Source of the DNA: Chitinophagaceae bacterium
Lineage (GTDB): Bacteria; Bacteroidota; Bacteroidia; Chitinophagales; Chitinophagaceae
NCBI GenBank assembly: GCA_016715365.1
Contig: JADKAM010000002.1
Location: 1-64,000, forward strand
Direction of reading: 5' to 3'
DNA: 64,000 nt
The translations under genes and the position numbers were made by a program. Every line of letters begins with the position of its first letter. The stretch's first letter is position 1. Under the pieces are notes generated by a model. It searched no databases. It saw only the letters and a list, made by a program, of their open reading frames with translations, and was not told the origin of the DNA. Below, piece by piece: positions 54,739 through 63,477 of this stretch.

Positions 54739-57045
54739 TTACCAGTTTGCCCTTAACCCAATCAGGAAATTTCGGCCACCGGCAGAAAAGCCCGAAGCGA
54801 AAGCCCTGTAATTTCTGTCCAGGATATTATCTACTCCCAATTGCACCTGTAAATTTTTTATTACTTGTACACTTCCTTTCCAGTTAAGGGTTATCCACGA
54901 AGGCATTCCATCTACAGTTGCATATTGGGCATTGTCCTCTCCATCTGCATTATATTGGTCTAAACGTTTCCATCCATTGTACAGCAGGGAAACTTCGGTA
55001 TTAATTATTTTGTGTTGATAAGTAATACTTGTCTTACCCATTAATGGTGGAAGATGATCCAATGGTTTGCTGGTTACATTCCTGTTTACCAAAGAATAGG
55101 TACCATTTGGTTGTTTTTCATAAACAGATGATGTTTTGGAAGCATCGGTTTTAAAACTGCCCTTGGTGTAAGAAAGCGTACTGCTAAAGCCCAGACCTTT
55201 ATAAATATCTGCAGCAAGGTTAAAAGTAAAGCCGTACAAATTTGCTTTGTTTACATTCTGATTGGCCAGTACCTGGCTCTTTACACCATTGTAAATAATA
55301 GAATCCTGGCCATTTAATTTAAAGGGAGCTTTAAGTATCGCATTTCTGAAAAGTGTATAAAAGCCGGTTAGTTCAACGGTCACCCTGTCAGCGATGCGCT
55401 GAGCAATCGTGAGATCAAAATTATACGTATACTCTGGTTTAATTTCAGCATTGGGTACAACCACCTGTTTTGCTGCAGTGTTTGATTCAAAAACTTTTGC
55501 AAGGTCATCAATGTTAGGAGCTCTGAATCCGGATGATATGGATGTTTTTATAATGGTGCTTTTAACCGGAGTGTATACCAGGCCTATGTTTCCTGTAACC
55601 GCAAAGCTATGCTGCCTAACTGCTGTGTCGGGTAAATTAAAAAATGAATTGTCTGTTACACTGCTTTGCAGGTTGATAGATTGAAAACGGATACCATCAT
55701 TCAACACCAGTTTTTTGTTTTTGAATTTGTACAGGTGTTGTGCAAAAAGCCCAAAATTATTCATCTTATTTTTTCCATCAGGATACCGGGTGGCAATTTT
55801 ATTAACAGCGCCTGTTGTTAAATTTGTTCTGGTTGCTGTTGATTTTACATCATTGAATTGTGCATCAACACCAACTGTCAATTCACTGTTTCCAATATCT
55901 TTTCTGCCACTGATGGTAATGCCAAATACTTTTACTTTTTCTACCTGGCTGTCAAAGCGGTCATAGCGTCTGTATTCTCTCGTTTGCCTGCTTTCTTCAA
56001 TATCCTGGAAATTGATATTGGCTTTTAACGCATCTGCAAAACCCAGTTTTGTTGCATTAAATTCATAGGCACCCAGTATCCTTTTTTGTGGTCCATAGTA
56101 CCATTCAGCATAGCGAAGTGTTCTGCCTATTGAGCCTCCAAAATCTCTTGTATCCTGCAGCCGGTCGTAACGTGGCACATCTGTGGTATTTGATAATTGA
56201 AAATTCAGTGAATGAGAAATATGATCATTCTGTTTAAATAATAATTTCTGAATGATATCCCATTGTTTATATCCCGAAAATTTTTGTACCCTGTCATCGG
56301 AATTTGTAAGTACCGTATCCACACCATTTAAATTTCCAACATAAGTACTTCTTCTGCCAAAATTGGGATATTTAGACAGGTAGTTACTTCCCATTTTCAT
56401 ATCGCCAAAATCACTGTAGTTGTACGATTGAAACCAGGCAAATTTTTTACCACCCAAACTGGCATCGGCATGAATTGTTTTTTCATTATTTACGCTGCTG
56501 TACCTGGTAAAAGCCGAGCCGGTAGTGTGGAATTTTTTATCGCCGGACAGTATCGGAGATTTGGTAATCAGGTGAACAATACCACCCAGCGCATCGCTGC
56601 CGTAAATGGTAGACGAAGGGCCATACATTACTTCTACCCGGCTCAGCGAATTCTGATCGCTGGTAATTACGTTTTGTAAATGCCCGCTTCTGTAAATGGC
56701 ATTATTCATTCTTACACCATCTATTATCAAAAGCACACGGCTGGCTTCAAAGCCCCGTAAAACCGGGCTACTGCCGCCCTGCTGGCTTTTTTGAACAAAT
56801 ATTTTTCCGGTATTGATCAGCAGGTCGCCGGTATTTTGGGCGTTTGCCTGAGCTATAGTTTTAGCACTGATGACGTCTATTTTTTGTGCAATATTTTTTT
56901 TCTTTTCTATAAAATTGCTGGCAGATATAATAACTTCTTCCAGGTTAATTTCTTTTGCAGCAGTGTCTTTTGTATTGGTTTTTTGCTGGGCAAAACCACT
57001 ATATACAATACATAGTAAACCCCATAATATAAAAATCTTTTTCAT
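54739..57045 (-). CDS. TonB-dependent outer-membrane receptor, haem-type
   Basis: This receptor is about 768 residues from the start MKKIFILWGLLCIVYSGFAQ at 57045, whose signal peptide fits; an in-frame start at 57105 would precede it. A plug domain at ~35-150 (EINLEEVIISASNFIEKKKN, NTGDLLINTGKIFVQKSQQG, PVLRGFEASRVLLIIDGVRM, VEVMYGPSSTIYGSDALGGI) is followed by the barrel, ending FLIGLRANW. The middle carries GFRAPNIDDLAKVFES and PNAEIKPEYTYNFD, resembling the FRAP and NPNL boxes of haem/haemoglobin receptors. No N-terminal carboxypeptidase-like domain is present and no SusD gene is adjacent. Two small exported proteins, one with a CxxCH haem motif, are encoded upstream in the same direction. 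Confidence 0.9.
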   Translation of the reverse strand: MKKIFILWGLLCIVYSGFAQQKTNTKDTAAKEINLEEVIISASNFIEKKKNIAQKIDVISAKTIAQANAQNTGDLLINTGKIFVQKSQQGGSSPVLRGFEASRVLLIIDGVRMNNAIYRSGHLQNVITSDQNSLSRVEVMYGPSSTIYGSDALGGIVHLITKSPILSGDKKFHTTGSAFTRYSSVNNEKTIHADASLGGKKFAWFQSYNYSDFGDMKMGSNYLSKYPNFGRRSTYVGNLNGVDTVLTNSDDRVQKFSGYKQWDIIQKLLFKQNDHISHSLNFQLSNTTDVPRYDRLQDTRDFGGSIGRTLRYAEWYYGPQKRILGAYEFNATKLGFADALKANINFQDIEESRQTREYRRYDRFDSQVEKVKVFGITISGRKDIGNSELTVGVDAQFNDVKSTATRTNLTTGAVNKIATRYPDGKNKMNNFGLFAQHLYKFKNKKLVLNDGIRFQSINLQSSVTDNSFFNLPDTAVRQHSFAVTGNIGLVYTPVKSTIIKTSISSGFRAPNIDDLAKVFESNTAAKQVVVPNAEIKPEYTYNFDLTIAQRIADRVTVELTGFYTLFRNAILKAPFKLNGQDSIIYNGVKSQVLANQNVNKANLYGFTFNLAADIYKGLGFSSTLSYTKGSFKTDASKTSSVYEKQPNGTYSLVNRNVTSKPLDHLPPLMGKTSITYQHKIINTEVSLLYNGWKRLDQYNADGEDNAQYATVDGMPSWITLNWKGSVQVIKNLQVQLGVDNILDRNYRAFASGFSAGGRNFLIGLRANW

Positions 57046-57138
57046 GAAAATTGATTTAGTGAAATAAATAACAATCACTACACATTTAGCATAGTGATAC
57101 TGCACTACTGAGCGTGCATTAATTGAATGATGAGATTT

Positions 57139-57645
57139 TTAACATGGCGGATGCAACGGCGAACTGCAGGGTGGCGTTGGTATTACTTCATCATACTGAT
57201 GATATGGTTGCGAAATATATTTCCAGTTTAATCCGGCATTTATTTCATGCTGAATAACATAAGCCGGAAAAAATATAAACTTGATGGCAGGCTCGCTGAG
57301 TGGGCTTCCGGATTGATTTTTCTGCAGTGTAAGCTTTACAATCTGCTGCACCAGTTTATCTTCCTTGTTATCAAAAAAACCGGTTAACGATATGCTGTTG
57401 CCATTTTTTGAATAAGATTTTACATCAAATAATTTGCCTTTGAAGAATATCTCTTTTTCGGGGGTTACCCAGTAAATTTCTGCTGAAGAAACAGAAATGG
57501 TTTGCAGGATTTCTTTACTGAATTTTTTATCTCTTTGCGATTGTGCGATCTGTTGTTTTACCAATACCGAAACCGAAAAAAATAAAGGTGTTGCCTGTAT
57601 CAGCAACAACACAACGGAAGTAGTTATTTTTTTTAAACGGGTCAT
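57139..57645 (-). CDS. Small exported protein with Pro/Cys-rich tail, unknown function
   Basis: This 168-residue protein has an N-terminal signal anchor (SVVLLLIQATPLFFSVSVLV). A middle part follows in which strands alternate around EIYWVTPEKEIFFKGKLFDV and SISLTGFFDNKEDKLVQQIV. The very end, IPTPPCSSPLHPPC, packs two cysteines, one histidine and five prolines into 14 residues and could bind a metal or haem. The gene lies between the haem-binding protein and the TonB receptor, all on the minus strand, so a metal or haem uptake role is plausible. I recognise no family. Confidence 0.78.
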   Translation of the reverse strand: MTRLKKITTSVVLLLIQATPLFFSVSVLVKQQIAQSQRDKKFSKEILQTISVSSAEIYWVTPEKEIFFKGKLFDVKSYSKNGNSISLTGFFDNKEDKLVQQIVKLTLQKNQSGSPLSEPAIKFIFFPAYVIQHEINAGLNWKYISQPYHQYDEVIPTPPCSSPLHPPC

Positions 57646-57668
57646 GAAGTAGAAAACAAAGTTAGCGG

Positions 57669-58166
57669 TTATTTTTTTCTCACTAAGCTATCTGAAGGGT
57701 AATTTGCTTTAATGGTATCTCTGATAGTTGTAACCCAGTTTGCCAATGTAAGTTTTTGCTGTTCACTTAGTTTAGAATCCTTGTGTATCCATAAATATGA
57801 TTCCAGCGGCATTTCATTTTCTTTTACTTCTTTATTGATCTCTTCCAGTTTTCTATATTGCCTGCCTATCCTGTATGATGCAAACTCTGAAAAATTTAAT
57901 TCCTTTTTCCCTTCCTTTACATGATCTGCAAGCCACCAGGCTGCAGGTTGTATATTGGCATACCATTGATATACTGTGTTGTTGCTGTGGCAATCGTAGC
58001 AACTGGTTTTTAATATTGCCTGCACATCTGCCGGTACGGCGTATATTTTACTGATATCATTATTGCTGATGCCTTCGGATATATTTTTTGCAGGACGAAT
58101 AAACTGTATAACAATAAAAGCCAGCAATAAAAGCTGAAAAGTTCTTTTTAAAATTTTCTTAAGCAT
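57669..58166 (-). CDS. Haem-binding domain protein
   Basis: This 165-residue protein has an N-terminal membrane anchor (LKRTFQLLLLAFIVIQFI) and a cytochrome-like haem site CYDCH (C56, C59, H60). The surrounding SNNTVYQWYANIQPAAWWLA and the helices after it match the Bacteroidota 'haem-binding domain' proteins. A late methionine in KENEMPLESYLWIHKD could be the distal ligand. It probably sits in the periplasm, handling haem or electrons. Gaps of 17 and 23 bases link it to gpmI upstream and the Cys-tail gene downstream. Confidence 0.9.
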   Translation of the reverse strand: MLKKILKRTFQLLLLAFIVIQFIRPAKNISEGISNNDISKIYAVPADVQAILKTSCYDCHSNNTVYQWYANIQPAAWWLADHVKEGKKELNFSEFASYRIGRQYRKLEEINKEVKENEMPLESYLWIHKDSKLSEQQKLTLANWVTTIRDTIKANYPSDSLVRKK

Positions 58167-58183
58167 AAAATTTGGTTTAAGTT

Positions 58184-59701
58184 TTAATCAATTAAAATAT
58201 TGCCCGTCATTTCTTTGGGAACAGGTAAATTCATCAGCGTTAAAATGGTTGGTGAAATATCGCCCAGCTTGCCGGCTTTAATATTTCCTTGCCAGTTATT
58301 GTCAATTAAAAAAAGCGGTACCAGGTTTAAAGTATGCGCTGTGTTGGGCGTGCCATCTGCGTTAATGGCATAATCGGCATTGCCATGATCGGCGGTTAAA
58401 AAAACAGCATAATCATTTTGCAGGGAAGCGGTAACTACTCTTTCAACGCATTGGTCAACCGTTTCAACCGCTTTAATAATAGCACTCCAAACGCCTGTAT
58501 GGCCCACCATATCTGCATTTGCAAAGTTCAGGCAAATAAAATCGGCGGCTTTATTATTGATCTCGGCAACAATGGCATTGGTTACTTCGGGTGCACTCAT
58601 CTCTGGTTGCAGATCGTAGGTGGCAACTTTGGGCGACTGGATCATAATTCTTTTTTCACCTTCAAAAGGAACTTCTCTTCCGCCACTGAAAAAGAAACTT
58701 ACATGCGGATATTTTTCTGTTTCTGCAATACGTATCTGGGTTTTGTGGTTCTGTTCCAGAATTTCGCCCAATGTATTTTTCAGATCATCATTTTCAAAAA
58801 TGACATGCACATTTTTAAATTTATGATCGTACTGCGTCATGGTGGTATAATGCAGATCAAGTTTTTTCATACCAAATTCAGGCATATCGGTTTGTGTAAG
58901 CACTTCTGTAATTTCCCTGCACCTGTCTGTTCTGAAATTAAAACAGATCACTGCATCTCCTTCCTGAATTTTAACGTTTGGCAGCGTTTGGTTGATGATG
59001 GGTTTGATAAACTCATCGGTAACGCCGGCTTCATACGATCTTTCAACAGCAGCTAAAATATCAACAGTGTTTTCTCCAATACCATTAACCAATGCATCAT
59101 AGGCAAGTTTTACTCTTTCCCAACGCTTATCCCGGTCCATGGCATAATAGCGCCCGGTAATGGTGGCAATTTTGCCTGCAGTTGTATCAAGGTGATTTTG
59201 CAGGTCTGTTAAAAAGCCCAATCCGCTTTTGGGGTCAGTGTCTCTTCCATCGGTAAATGCATGAATGAGTACATTGGTTAATCCCTCGGATTTGCAAAGA
59301 CTTGTTATTGCTTTAACATGATTTAAATGAGAATGAACCCCGCCATCGCTTACCAAACCCACCAGGTGCAAAGGCTTTTCATTTTCCCTGGCATAACGAA
59401 TGGCTTTGAGCAATGATTCATTTTTTGCAAATTCGCCGGTCTTAATGGCAACATTAATGCGTTGCAGTTCCTGGTAAACAATACGGCCGGCACCTAAATT
59501 TAAATGCCCCACTTCGCTGTTACCCATTTGCCCTTCGGGTAAGCCAACATCTTCACCGCAGGTAACCAATGTTGTATGGGGGTATTTTGAATACAATGAA
59601 CTTACAAAAGGGGTTTTGGCATGCTGAATGGCATCACTTTTTTCAACTTTGCCCAATCCCCAGCCATCCATAATAATTAGTATAACTTTTTTATTTTCCA
59701 T
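58184..59701 (-). CDS. gpmI: 2,3-bisphosphoglycerate-independent phosphoglycerate mutase
   Basis: This 505-residue Mn-dependent enzyme interconverts 3- and 2-phosphoglycerate in glycolysis and gluconeogenesis. The alkaline-phosphatase-like fold shows LIIMDGWGLG at the N-terminus, the phosphoserine S62 in GQMGNSEVGHLNLGAGR, HAFTDGRDTDPKSG, CFNFRTDRCREIT, NFANADMVGHTG and LTADHGNADY. Length is normal. It is the first gene of the minus-strand run leading to the haem-related genes, which probably share its transcript. Confidence 0.98.
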   Translation of the reverse strand: MENKKVILIIMDGWGLGKVEKSDAIQHAKTPFVSSLYSKYPHTTLVTCGEDVGLPEGQMGNSEVGHLNLGAGRIVYQELQRINVAIKTGEFAKNESLLKAIRYARENEKPLHLVGLVSDGGVHSHLNHVKAITSLCKSEGLTNVLIHAFTDGRDTDPKSGLGFLTDLQNHLDTTAGKIATITGRYYAMDRDKRWERVKLAYDALVNGIGENTVDILAAVERSYEAGVTDEFIKPIINQTLPNVKIQEGDAVICFNFRTDRCREITEVLTQTDMPEFGMKKLDLHYTTMTQYDHKFKNVHVIFENDDLKNTLGEILEQNHKTQIRIAETEKYPHVSFFFSGGREVPFEGEKRIMIQSPKVATYDLQPEMSAPEVTNAIVAEINNKAADFICLNFANADMVGHTGVWSAIIKAVETVDQCVERVVTASLQNDYAVFLTADHGNADYAINADGTPNTAHTLNLVPLFLIDNNWQGNIKAGKLGDISPTILTLMNLPVPKEMTGNILID

Positions 59702-59791
59702 CTGCTAAAACTAAAATATTTGCAGCTAATTTTGACTGATTATTGTCATTTGGGTATAAATAGCGCCAAAACATGGTACATTTAGGAAGTC

Positions 59792-59798
59792 TTGGCAC
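59792..59798 (+). promoter_or_regulatory. TTGGCAC element upstream of the DUF4783 gene
   Basis: TTGGCAC is the exact -24 half of a sigma-54 promoter, but the -12 position reads TAGTG rather than TTGCA, so it is only half a match. It lies 38 bases before the ATG at 59837. Confidence 0.2.
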
Positions 59799-59836
59799 GT
59801 TTTTAGTGAAATTACAGATGTTAAAACTTGCACACC

Positions 59837-60217
59837 ATGAAACGTTTTTTTACTTTATTAACCCTTGGCGCTCTGTTAAGTTCCTTTACTTTTTTTTCAA
59901 GTATTGAGGAAGTGATAACTGCTATGAAAGCAGGTAACTCAACAGATATTGCCCGTTTTTTTGATAATACGGTGGAGATCAATACGCCGGATAAATCGAA
60001 CAGTTACAGCAAAAGCCAGGGAGAACTGGTATTGAGAGATTTTTTTACTACCAATGTTGTAAAAAGTTTTACAGTAAATCATAAGGGCGAAAATTCCAAT
60101 TCACAATTTTGCATTGGTACATTGGTAACTAAAAACGGCACTTACCGGACAACAATTTATATGAAACTGAAAGGAGATAAACAGCTGTTGCAGACAATAA
60201 CTTTTGAAAAGCAATAA
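59837..60217 (+). CDS. DUF4783-type exported protein
   Basis: This is a 126-residue protein from MKRFFTLLTLGALLSSFTFF at 59837; an upstream TTG would add three residues and is not needed. After the signal peptide comes a compact NTF2-like fold: SIEEVITAMKAGNSTDIARF, VEINTPDKSNSYSKSQGELV and SQFCIGTLVTKNGTYRTTIY. DUF4783 proteins are common next to nadC in Bacteroidota, as here. Function is unknown. A terminator follows, so it is its own unit. Confidence 0.85.
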   Translation: MKRFFTLLTLGALLSSFTFFSSIEEVITAMKAGNSTDIARFFDNTVEINTPDKSNSYSKSQGELVLRDFFTTNVVKSFTVNHKGENSNSQFCIGTLVTKNGTYRTTIYMKLKGDKQLLQTITFEKQ

Positions 60218-60240
60218 AATCCACATAAAATTTAAAATGC

Positions 60241-60270
60241 AAACCCCGAAAATTTCCGGGGTTTTGTTTT
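60241..60270 (+). terminator. Intrinsic terminator after the DUF4783 gene
   Basis: AAACCCCG at 60241-60248 pairs with CGGGGTTT at 60257-60264 and a T-rich tract follows. It separates this gene from nadC 30 bases on. Confidence 0.82.
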
Positions 60271-60295
60271 TCTGTTCTTCCGTAGCTTTGTTGCT

Positions 60296-61147
60296 ATGGA
60301 TTATAACGAGCAACTGAACTTACTCATAAAAAATGCGCTTGCCGAAGATATTGGCGATGGCGATCATTCTACTATCTCATCTATTGATACAACTGCAGCA
60401 GGCAAAGCCGTTTTAAAGATTAAAGAAGAAGGAATACTGGCCGGCATGGAAGTGGCCGAAAAAATTTTCAGGTTCATGCAGCCGGATATTGTTTTCACCG
60501 CATTTAAAAAAGACGGCGATGCCATGCAATACGGCGAAACCGCTTTTGAAGTAATGGCCAGGGTGCATACCATTTTACAATGCGAAAGGCTGGTTTTAAA
60601 TTGTATGCAACGTATGAGCGGCATTGCAACCTTAACGAAACAATACACACAAAAACTGCAACCTTTTAAAACCCGCTTGCTGGATACAAGAAAGACCACG
60701 CCTAACTTCAGGCTGTTAGAGAAAGAAGCTGTGAAGATCGGAGGCGGCGTTAATCACCGGTTTGGTTTATATGATATGATCATGCTGAAAGATAACCACA
60801 TTGATTATTGTGGCGGTATTGAAAAAGCAATTGATAAAGCATACGCTTATGTTCAGCAGGTAAAACCGGGTTTAAAAATTGAAGTGGAAACAAGAAATAT
60901 TGAAGATGTAAAAAAAGTAATGGAGGTTGGAAAAGTAAACCGCATCATGCTGGATAATTTTAAGCCTGAACAGATTGCTGAGGCATTAAAAATTATTGAT
61001 GGTAAATATGAAACCGAAGCAAGTGGCGGCATCAACTTAAGTAATATTGAAGCCTATGCAGCAACCGGTGTTGATTATATCAGCAGCGGTGCCATTATTC
61101 ACCAGGCAAGAAGTCTGGACCTGAGTTTGAAAGCTGTTATCATCTGA
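60296..61147 (+). CDS. nadC: Nicotinate-nucleotide pyrophosphorylase (carboxylating)
   Basis: This 283-residue enzyme converts quinolinate and PRPP to nicotinate mononucleotide, CO2 and PPi in de novo NAD synthesis. The motifs are complete: ALAEDIGDGDHST, QCERLVLNCMQRMSGIATLT, LLDTRKTTPNFRLLEKEAVK, GGGVNHRFGLYDMIMLKDNH, IEVETRN, IMLDNF and EASGGINLSNI. Length is normal. The SUI1-type gene begins ten bases after it. Confidence 0.98.
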   Translation: MDYNEQLNLLIKNALAEDIGDGDHSTISSIDTTAAGKAVLKIKEEGILAGMEVAEKIFRFMQPDIVFTAFKKDGDAMQYGETAFEVMARVHTILQCERLVLNCMQRMSGIATLTKQYTQKLQPFKTRLLDTRKTTPNFRLLEKEAVKIGGGVNHRFGLYDMIMLKDNHIDYCGGIEKAIDKAYAYVQQVKPGLKIEVETRNIEDVKKVMEVGKVNRIMLDNFKPEQIAEALKIIDGKYETEASGGINLSNIEAYAATGVDYISSGAIIHQARSLDLSLKAVII

Positions 61148-61157
61148 AATTAAAAAC

Positions 61158-61520
61158 ATGTCGAAGAAAAAAATACGCACAGCGTCCGGTGGACAAACAT
61201 TAAGCGGGTTAGTTTATTCAACCGATCCTAACTTTAAACTGCCGGATGAAAATTTTGAAGAGCAGGAAACCGTTGCTCCATCTGAACAAAAATTAAAAAT
61301 AAGATTGGATACCAAACACCGGGCCGGCAAAGCTGTTACGTTGGTTGAAGGTTTTAAAGGCACTATAGCCGATATGGAAGAGTTGGGTAAGAAGCTTAAA
61401 TCTTTCTGCGGCACGGGTGGCTCGGTTAAAGACGGTGAAATAATTGTGCAGGGTGATAACCGGGAAAAGATTTTGCAATGGCTGCAGAAGAACGGATATA
61501 AATCTTCCAAAAAAATATAA
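61158..61520 (+). CDS. SUI1/YciH-family translation factor
   Basis: This 120-residue protein has a disordered N-terminal ~45 residues and a C-terminal eIF1-like domain: LKIRLDTKHRAGKAVTLVEG, FKGTIADMEELGKKLKSFCG, TGGSVKDGEIIVQGDN and ILQWLQKNGYKS. Bacterial homologues influence start-codon selection in vitro, though their physiological role is unclear. It is probably co-transcribed with nadC. Confidence 0.93.
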   Translation: MSKKKIRTASGGQTLSGLVYSTDPNFKLPDENFEEQETVAPSEQKLKIRLDTKHRAGKAVTLVEGFKGTIADMEELGKKLKSFCGTGGSVKDGEIIVQGDNREKILQWLQKNGYKSSKKI

Positions 61521-61532
61521 AGATATTGCTGA

Positions 61533-61757
61533 TTATTTTTGATCGACATCTGCAATACTCAGCGCCCCACTCGGGCATTTCTTCACCTGGTCAATAATCT
61601 GTTGAGTTTCCGCCTTGCTCATATCAATCCATGGTTTACGGTGTGGGTCAAAAACTTCTCCCAGGCCTTTAACACAAATGCCGGAATGGATACAGATATC
61701 GGGTTTCCAATTTATGGTTATTTCTCCATTACTGTAGTGAAGTGTTTGTATGGGCAT
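61533..61757 (-). CDS. Divergent monocluster ferredoxin (Fer4_19 type)
   Basis: This 74-residue protein matches the small divergent [4Fe-4S] family typified by YjdI. It contains ITINWKPDICIHSGICVKGL with C22 and C28, then FDPHRKPWIDM, and CPSGALS with C61. Members are often fused or adjacent to GNAT or CDGSH domains; here it stands alone. It is convergent with the SUI1 gene and divergent from apaG. The partner is unknown. Confidence 0.92.
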   Translation of the reverse strand: MPIQTLHYSNGEITINWKPDICIHSGICVKGLGEVFDPHRKPWIDMSKAETQQIIDQVKKCPSGALSIADVDQK

Positions 61758-61838
61758 ATGATGTGATTTAACAGTGAAGCGTTGTGTAATTTACAATAAA
61801 AAGCATTTTTTATGCATACTTTTACAAAAACCTAAGGG

Positions 61839-62225
61839 ATGATCTCAAAAATATCTGAGGGTATTACCATAAGTGTAGAAACATACTACCAGCCTGAATA
61901 CAGTAACCCTGTTAACAGTGAGTTTATGTTTGCTTACCGGATAACCATTGAAAACAACAATGCATTTCCGGTACAGCTATTACGCAGGCATTGGTACATT
62001 TACGACAGCAATGGCAGCATGCGTGAGGTTGAGGGTGAGGGTGTTGTGGGTGTACAGCCTCAAATTAATCCCGGAGAATCTTATCAATACATCAGCGGTT
62101 GTAACCTTCGCTCAGAGATTGGAAAGATGAGCGGAACCTATCTTATGGAAAACATTAATAATAAAAAATCATTCGATGCAGTTATACCTGCATTTGACAT
62201 GTGTGCCCCCTTTAAACTCAACTAA
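61839..62225 (+). CDS. apaG: ApaG-domain protein
   Basis: This 128-residue single-domain immunoglobulin-like beta-sandwich protein shows the family run ISVETYYQPEYSNPVNSEFM, FAYRITIENNNAFPVQLLRR, HWYIYDSNGSMREVEGEGVV and GVQPQINPGESYQYISGC, and ends MCAPFKLN. In enterobacteria apaG is linked to Co/Mg resistance and to Ap4A hydrolase genes, but no such neighbour is here; the molecular role remains unclear. Confidence 0.96.
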   Translation: MISKISEGITISVETYYQPEYSNPVNSEFMFAYRITIENNNAFPVQLLRRHWYIYDSNGSMREVEGEGVVGVQPQINPGESYQYISGCNLRSEIGKMSGTYLMENINNKKSFDAVIPAFDMCAPFKLN

Positions 62226-62369
62226 TTTAACCTTTTTGAACGGTATTTTTGTTTACCTTTAGCATCCTTTAAGCAAGAGATCAATTTTTCATTTGAGCCT
62301 TAATAAAATTAAACATCTTCATTAATTTTGTTAGTGAACAATGTTTAAATAAAACCGTTAATAACCATT

Positions 62370-63473
62370 ATGGCAAAAATTACATTTTCAAACAGTAACA
62401 ACGATTTTTATCAAAGCTTGAAAGCTTCCGTAGAAGCCTATTTTACCGAAAATAAAATTAAGAAAACCGGCGACTGGCGCCTGTTTTCAAAAACAATTAT
62501 TCTGGTTACGGTTGCACTTACTATGTATGGTTTATTAATGCTTGCGCCATTAGCCAATTGGCAGGCATTATTATGTTGTGTGGTATTAGGAGGGGCTTTA
62601 GCATCTATAGGTTTTAGTGTAATGCACGATGCTAACCACGGCAGTTATTCAACCCATCCAAAACTGAACGATTTTTTAGGATTGAGTTTAAATGCCATGG
62701 GTGCAAGTTCTTATTTCTGGAAACAAAAACACAACATCATTCACCATACTTACACTAATGTTGATGGCATTGATGATGATATTGCCAAAAGCCCCATCAT
62801 TCGCCATTGCGAATCACAAAAATGGGTTCCGGCACACAAGGTTCAGTATTTATATCTGTTACCTGTTTATTCTTTATCTACCATTTTCTGGATATACATC
62901 ATGGATTTTACAAAATATTTTTCACGAAAAATATTTACAACTGATGCCTGGAAGATGAGTACCAAAAACCATATTATTTTTTGGGCAACCAAAGCTATGT
63001 ACGCTGCTTTTTATATTGTACTGCCCATTATGGTTTGGGGTTTTGGTCCCTGGCTGCTGGGCTATTTTGTTTTAAATGCAGTAATGGGGTTAATATTATC
63101 GCTTGTTTTTCAACTGGCGCATGTAGTTGAGAATACAGAGTTTGAGCATGTTGGCCTGGATGCAACGAAACACGTTGAAACTGCCTGGGCTGAATTTCAG
63201 ATGAAGACCACAGCTAATTTTGCCATGGGTAATAAAGTAATTTCCTGGTTTGTTGGGGGATTGAATTACCAGATAGAGCATCATCTTTTTCCACGGATAA
63301 GCCATGTGCACTATCCTGCTGTAAGTAAAATTGTTATGGAAAAAGCGAAAGCGTTTAACCTGCCTTATAATAAATACGATACGATGTCAGCAGCTGTTGC
63401 TTCACACTTCAGGGTAATGAAACAATTAGGAAAAAAACCTGAGCAGGCGATGCACCAGGTGCAGGCTGCATAA
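62370..63473 (+). CDS. Membrane fatty-acid (acyl-CoA type) desaturase
   Basis: This 367-residue di-iron membrane desaturase has the three histidine boxes HDANHG (86-91), HNIIHH (121-126) and QIEHH in NYQIEHHLFPRISHVHYPA. The Gln in the third box is the mark of front-end-type desaturases, yet no cytochrome-b5 domain is fused, so an external electron donor is needed. About four membrane helices are visible. It adjusts membrane-lipid unsaturation; the regiospecificity cannot be read off. It is convergent with gldB four bases away. Confidence 0.93.
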   Translation: MAKITFSNSNNDFYQSLKASVEAYFTENKIKKTGDWRLFSKTIILVTVALTMYGLLMLAPLANWQALLCCVVLGGALASIGFSVMHDANHGSYSTHPKLNDFLGLSLNAMGASSYFWKQKHNIIHHTYTNVDGIDDDIAKSPIIRHCESQKWVPAHKVQYLYLLPVYSLSTIFWIYIMDFTKYFSRKIFTTDAWKMSTKNHIIFWATKAMYAAFYIVLPIMVWGFGPWLLGYFVLNAVMGLILSLVFQLAHVVENTEFEHVGLDATKHVETAWAEFQMKTTANFAMGNKVISWFVGGLNYQIEHHLFPRISHVHYPAVSKIVMEKAKAFNLPYNKYDTMSAAVASHFRVMKQLGKKPEQAMHQVQAA

Positions 63474-63477
63474 TAAA

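Noticed and set aside
59792..59814. Full sigma-54 promoter before the DUF4783 gene
   Set aside because: The -24 half fits exactly but the -12 half lacks the required GC, so only the half-site is listed.
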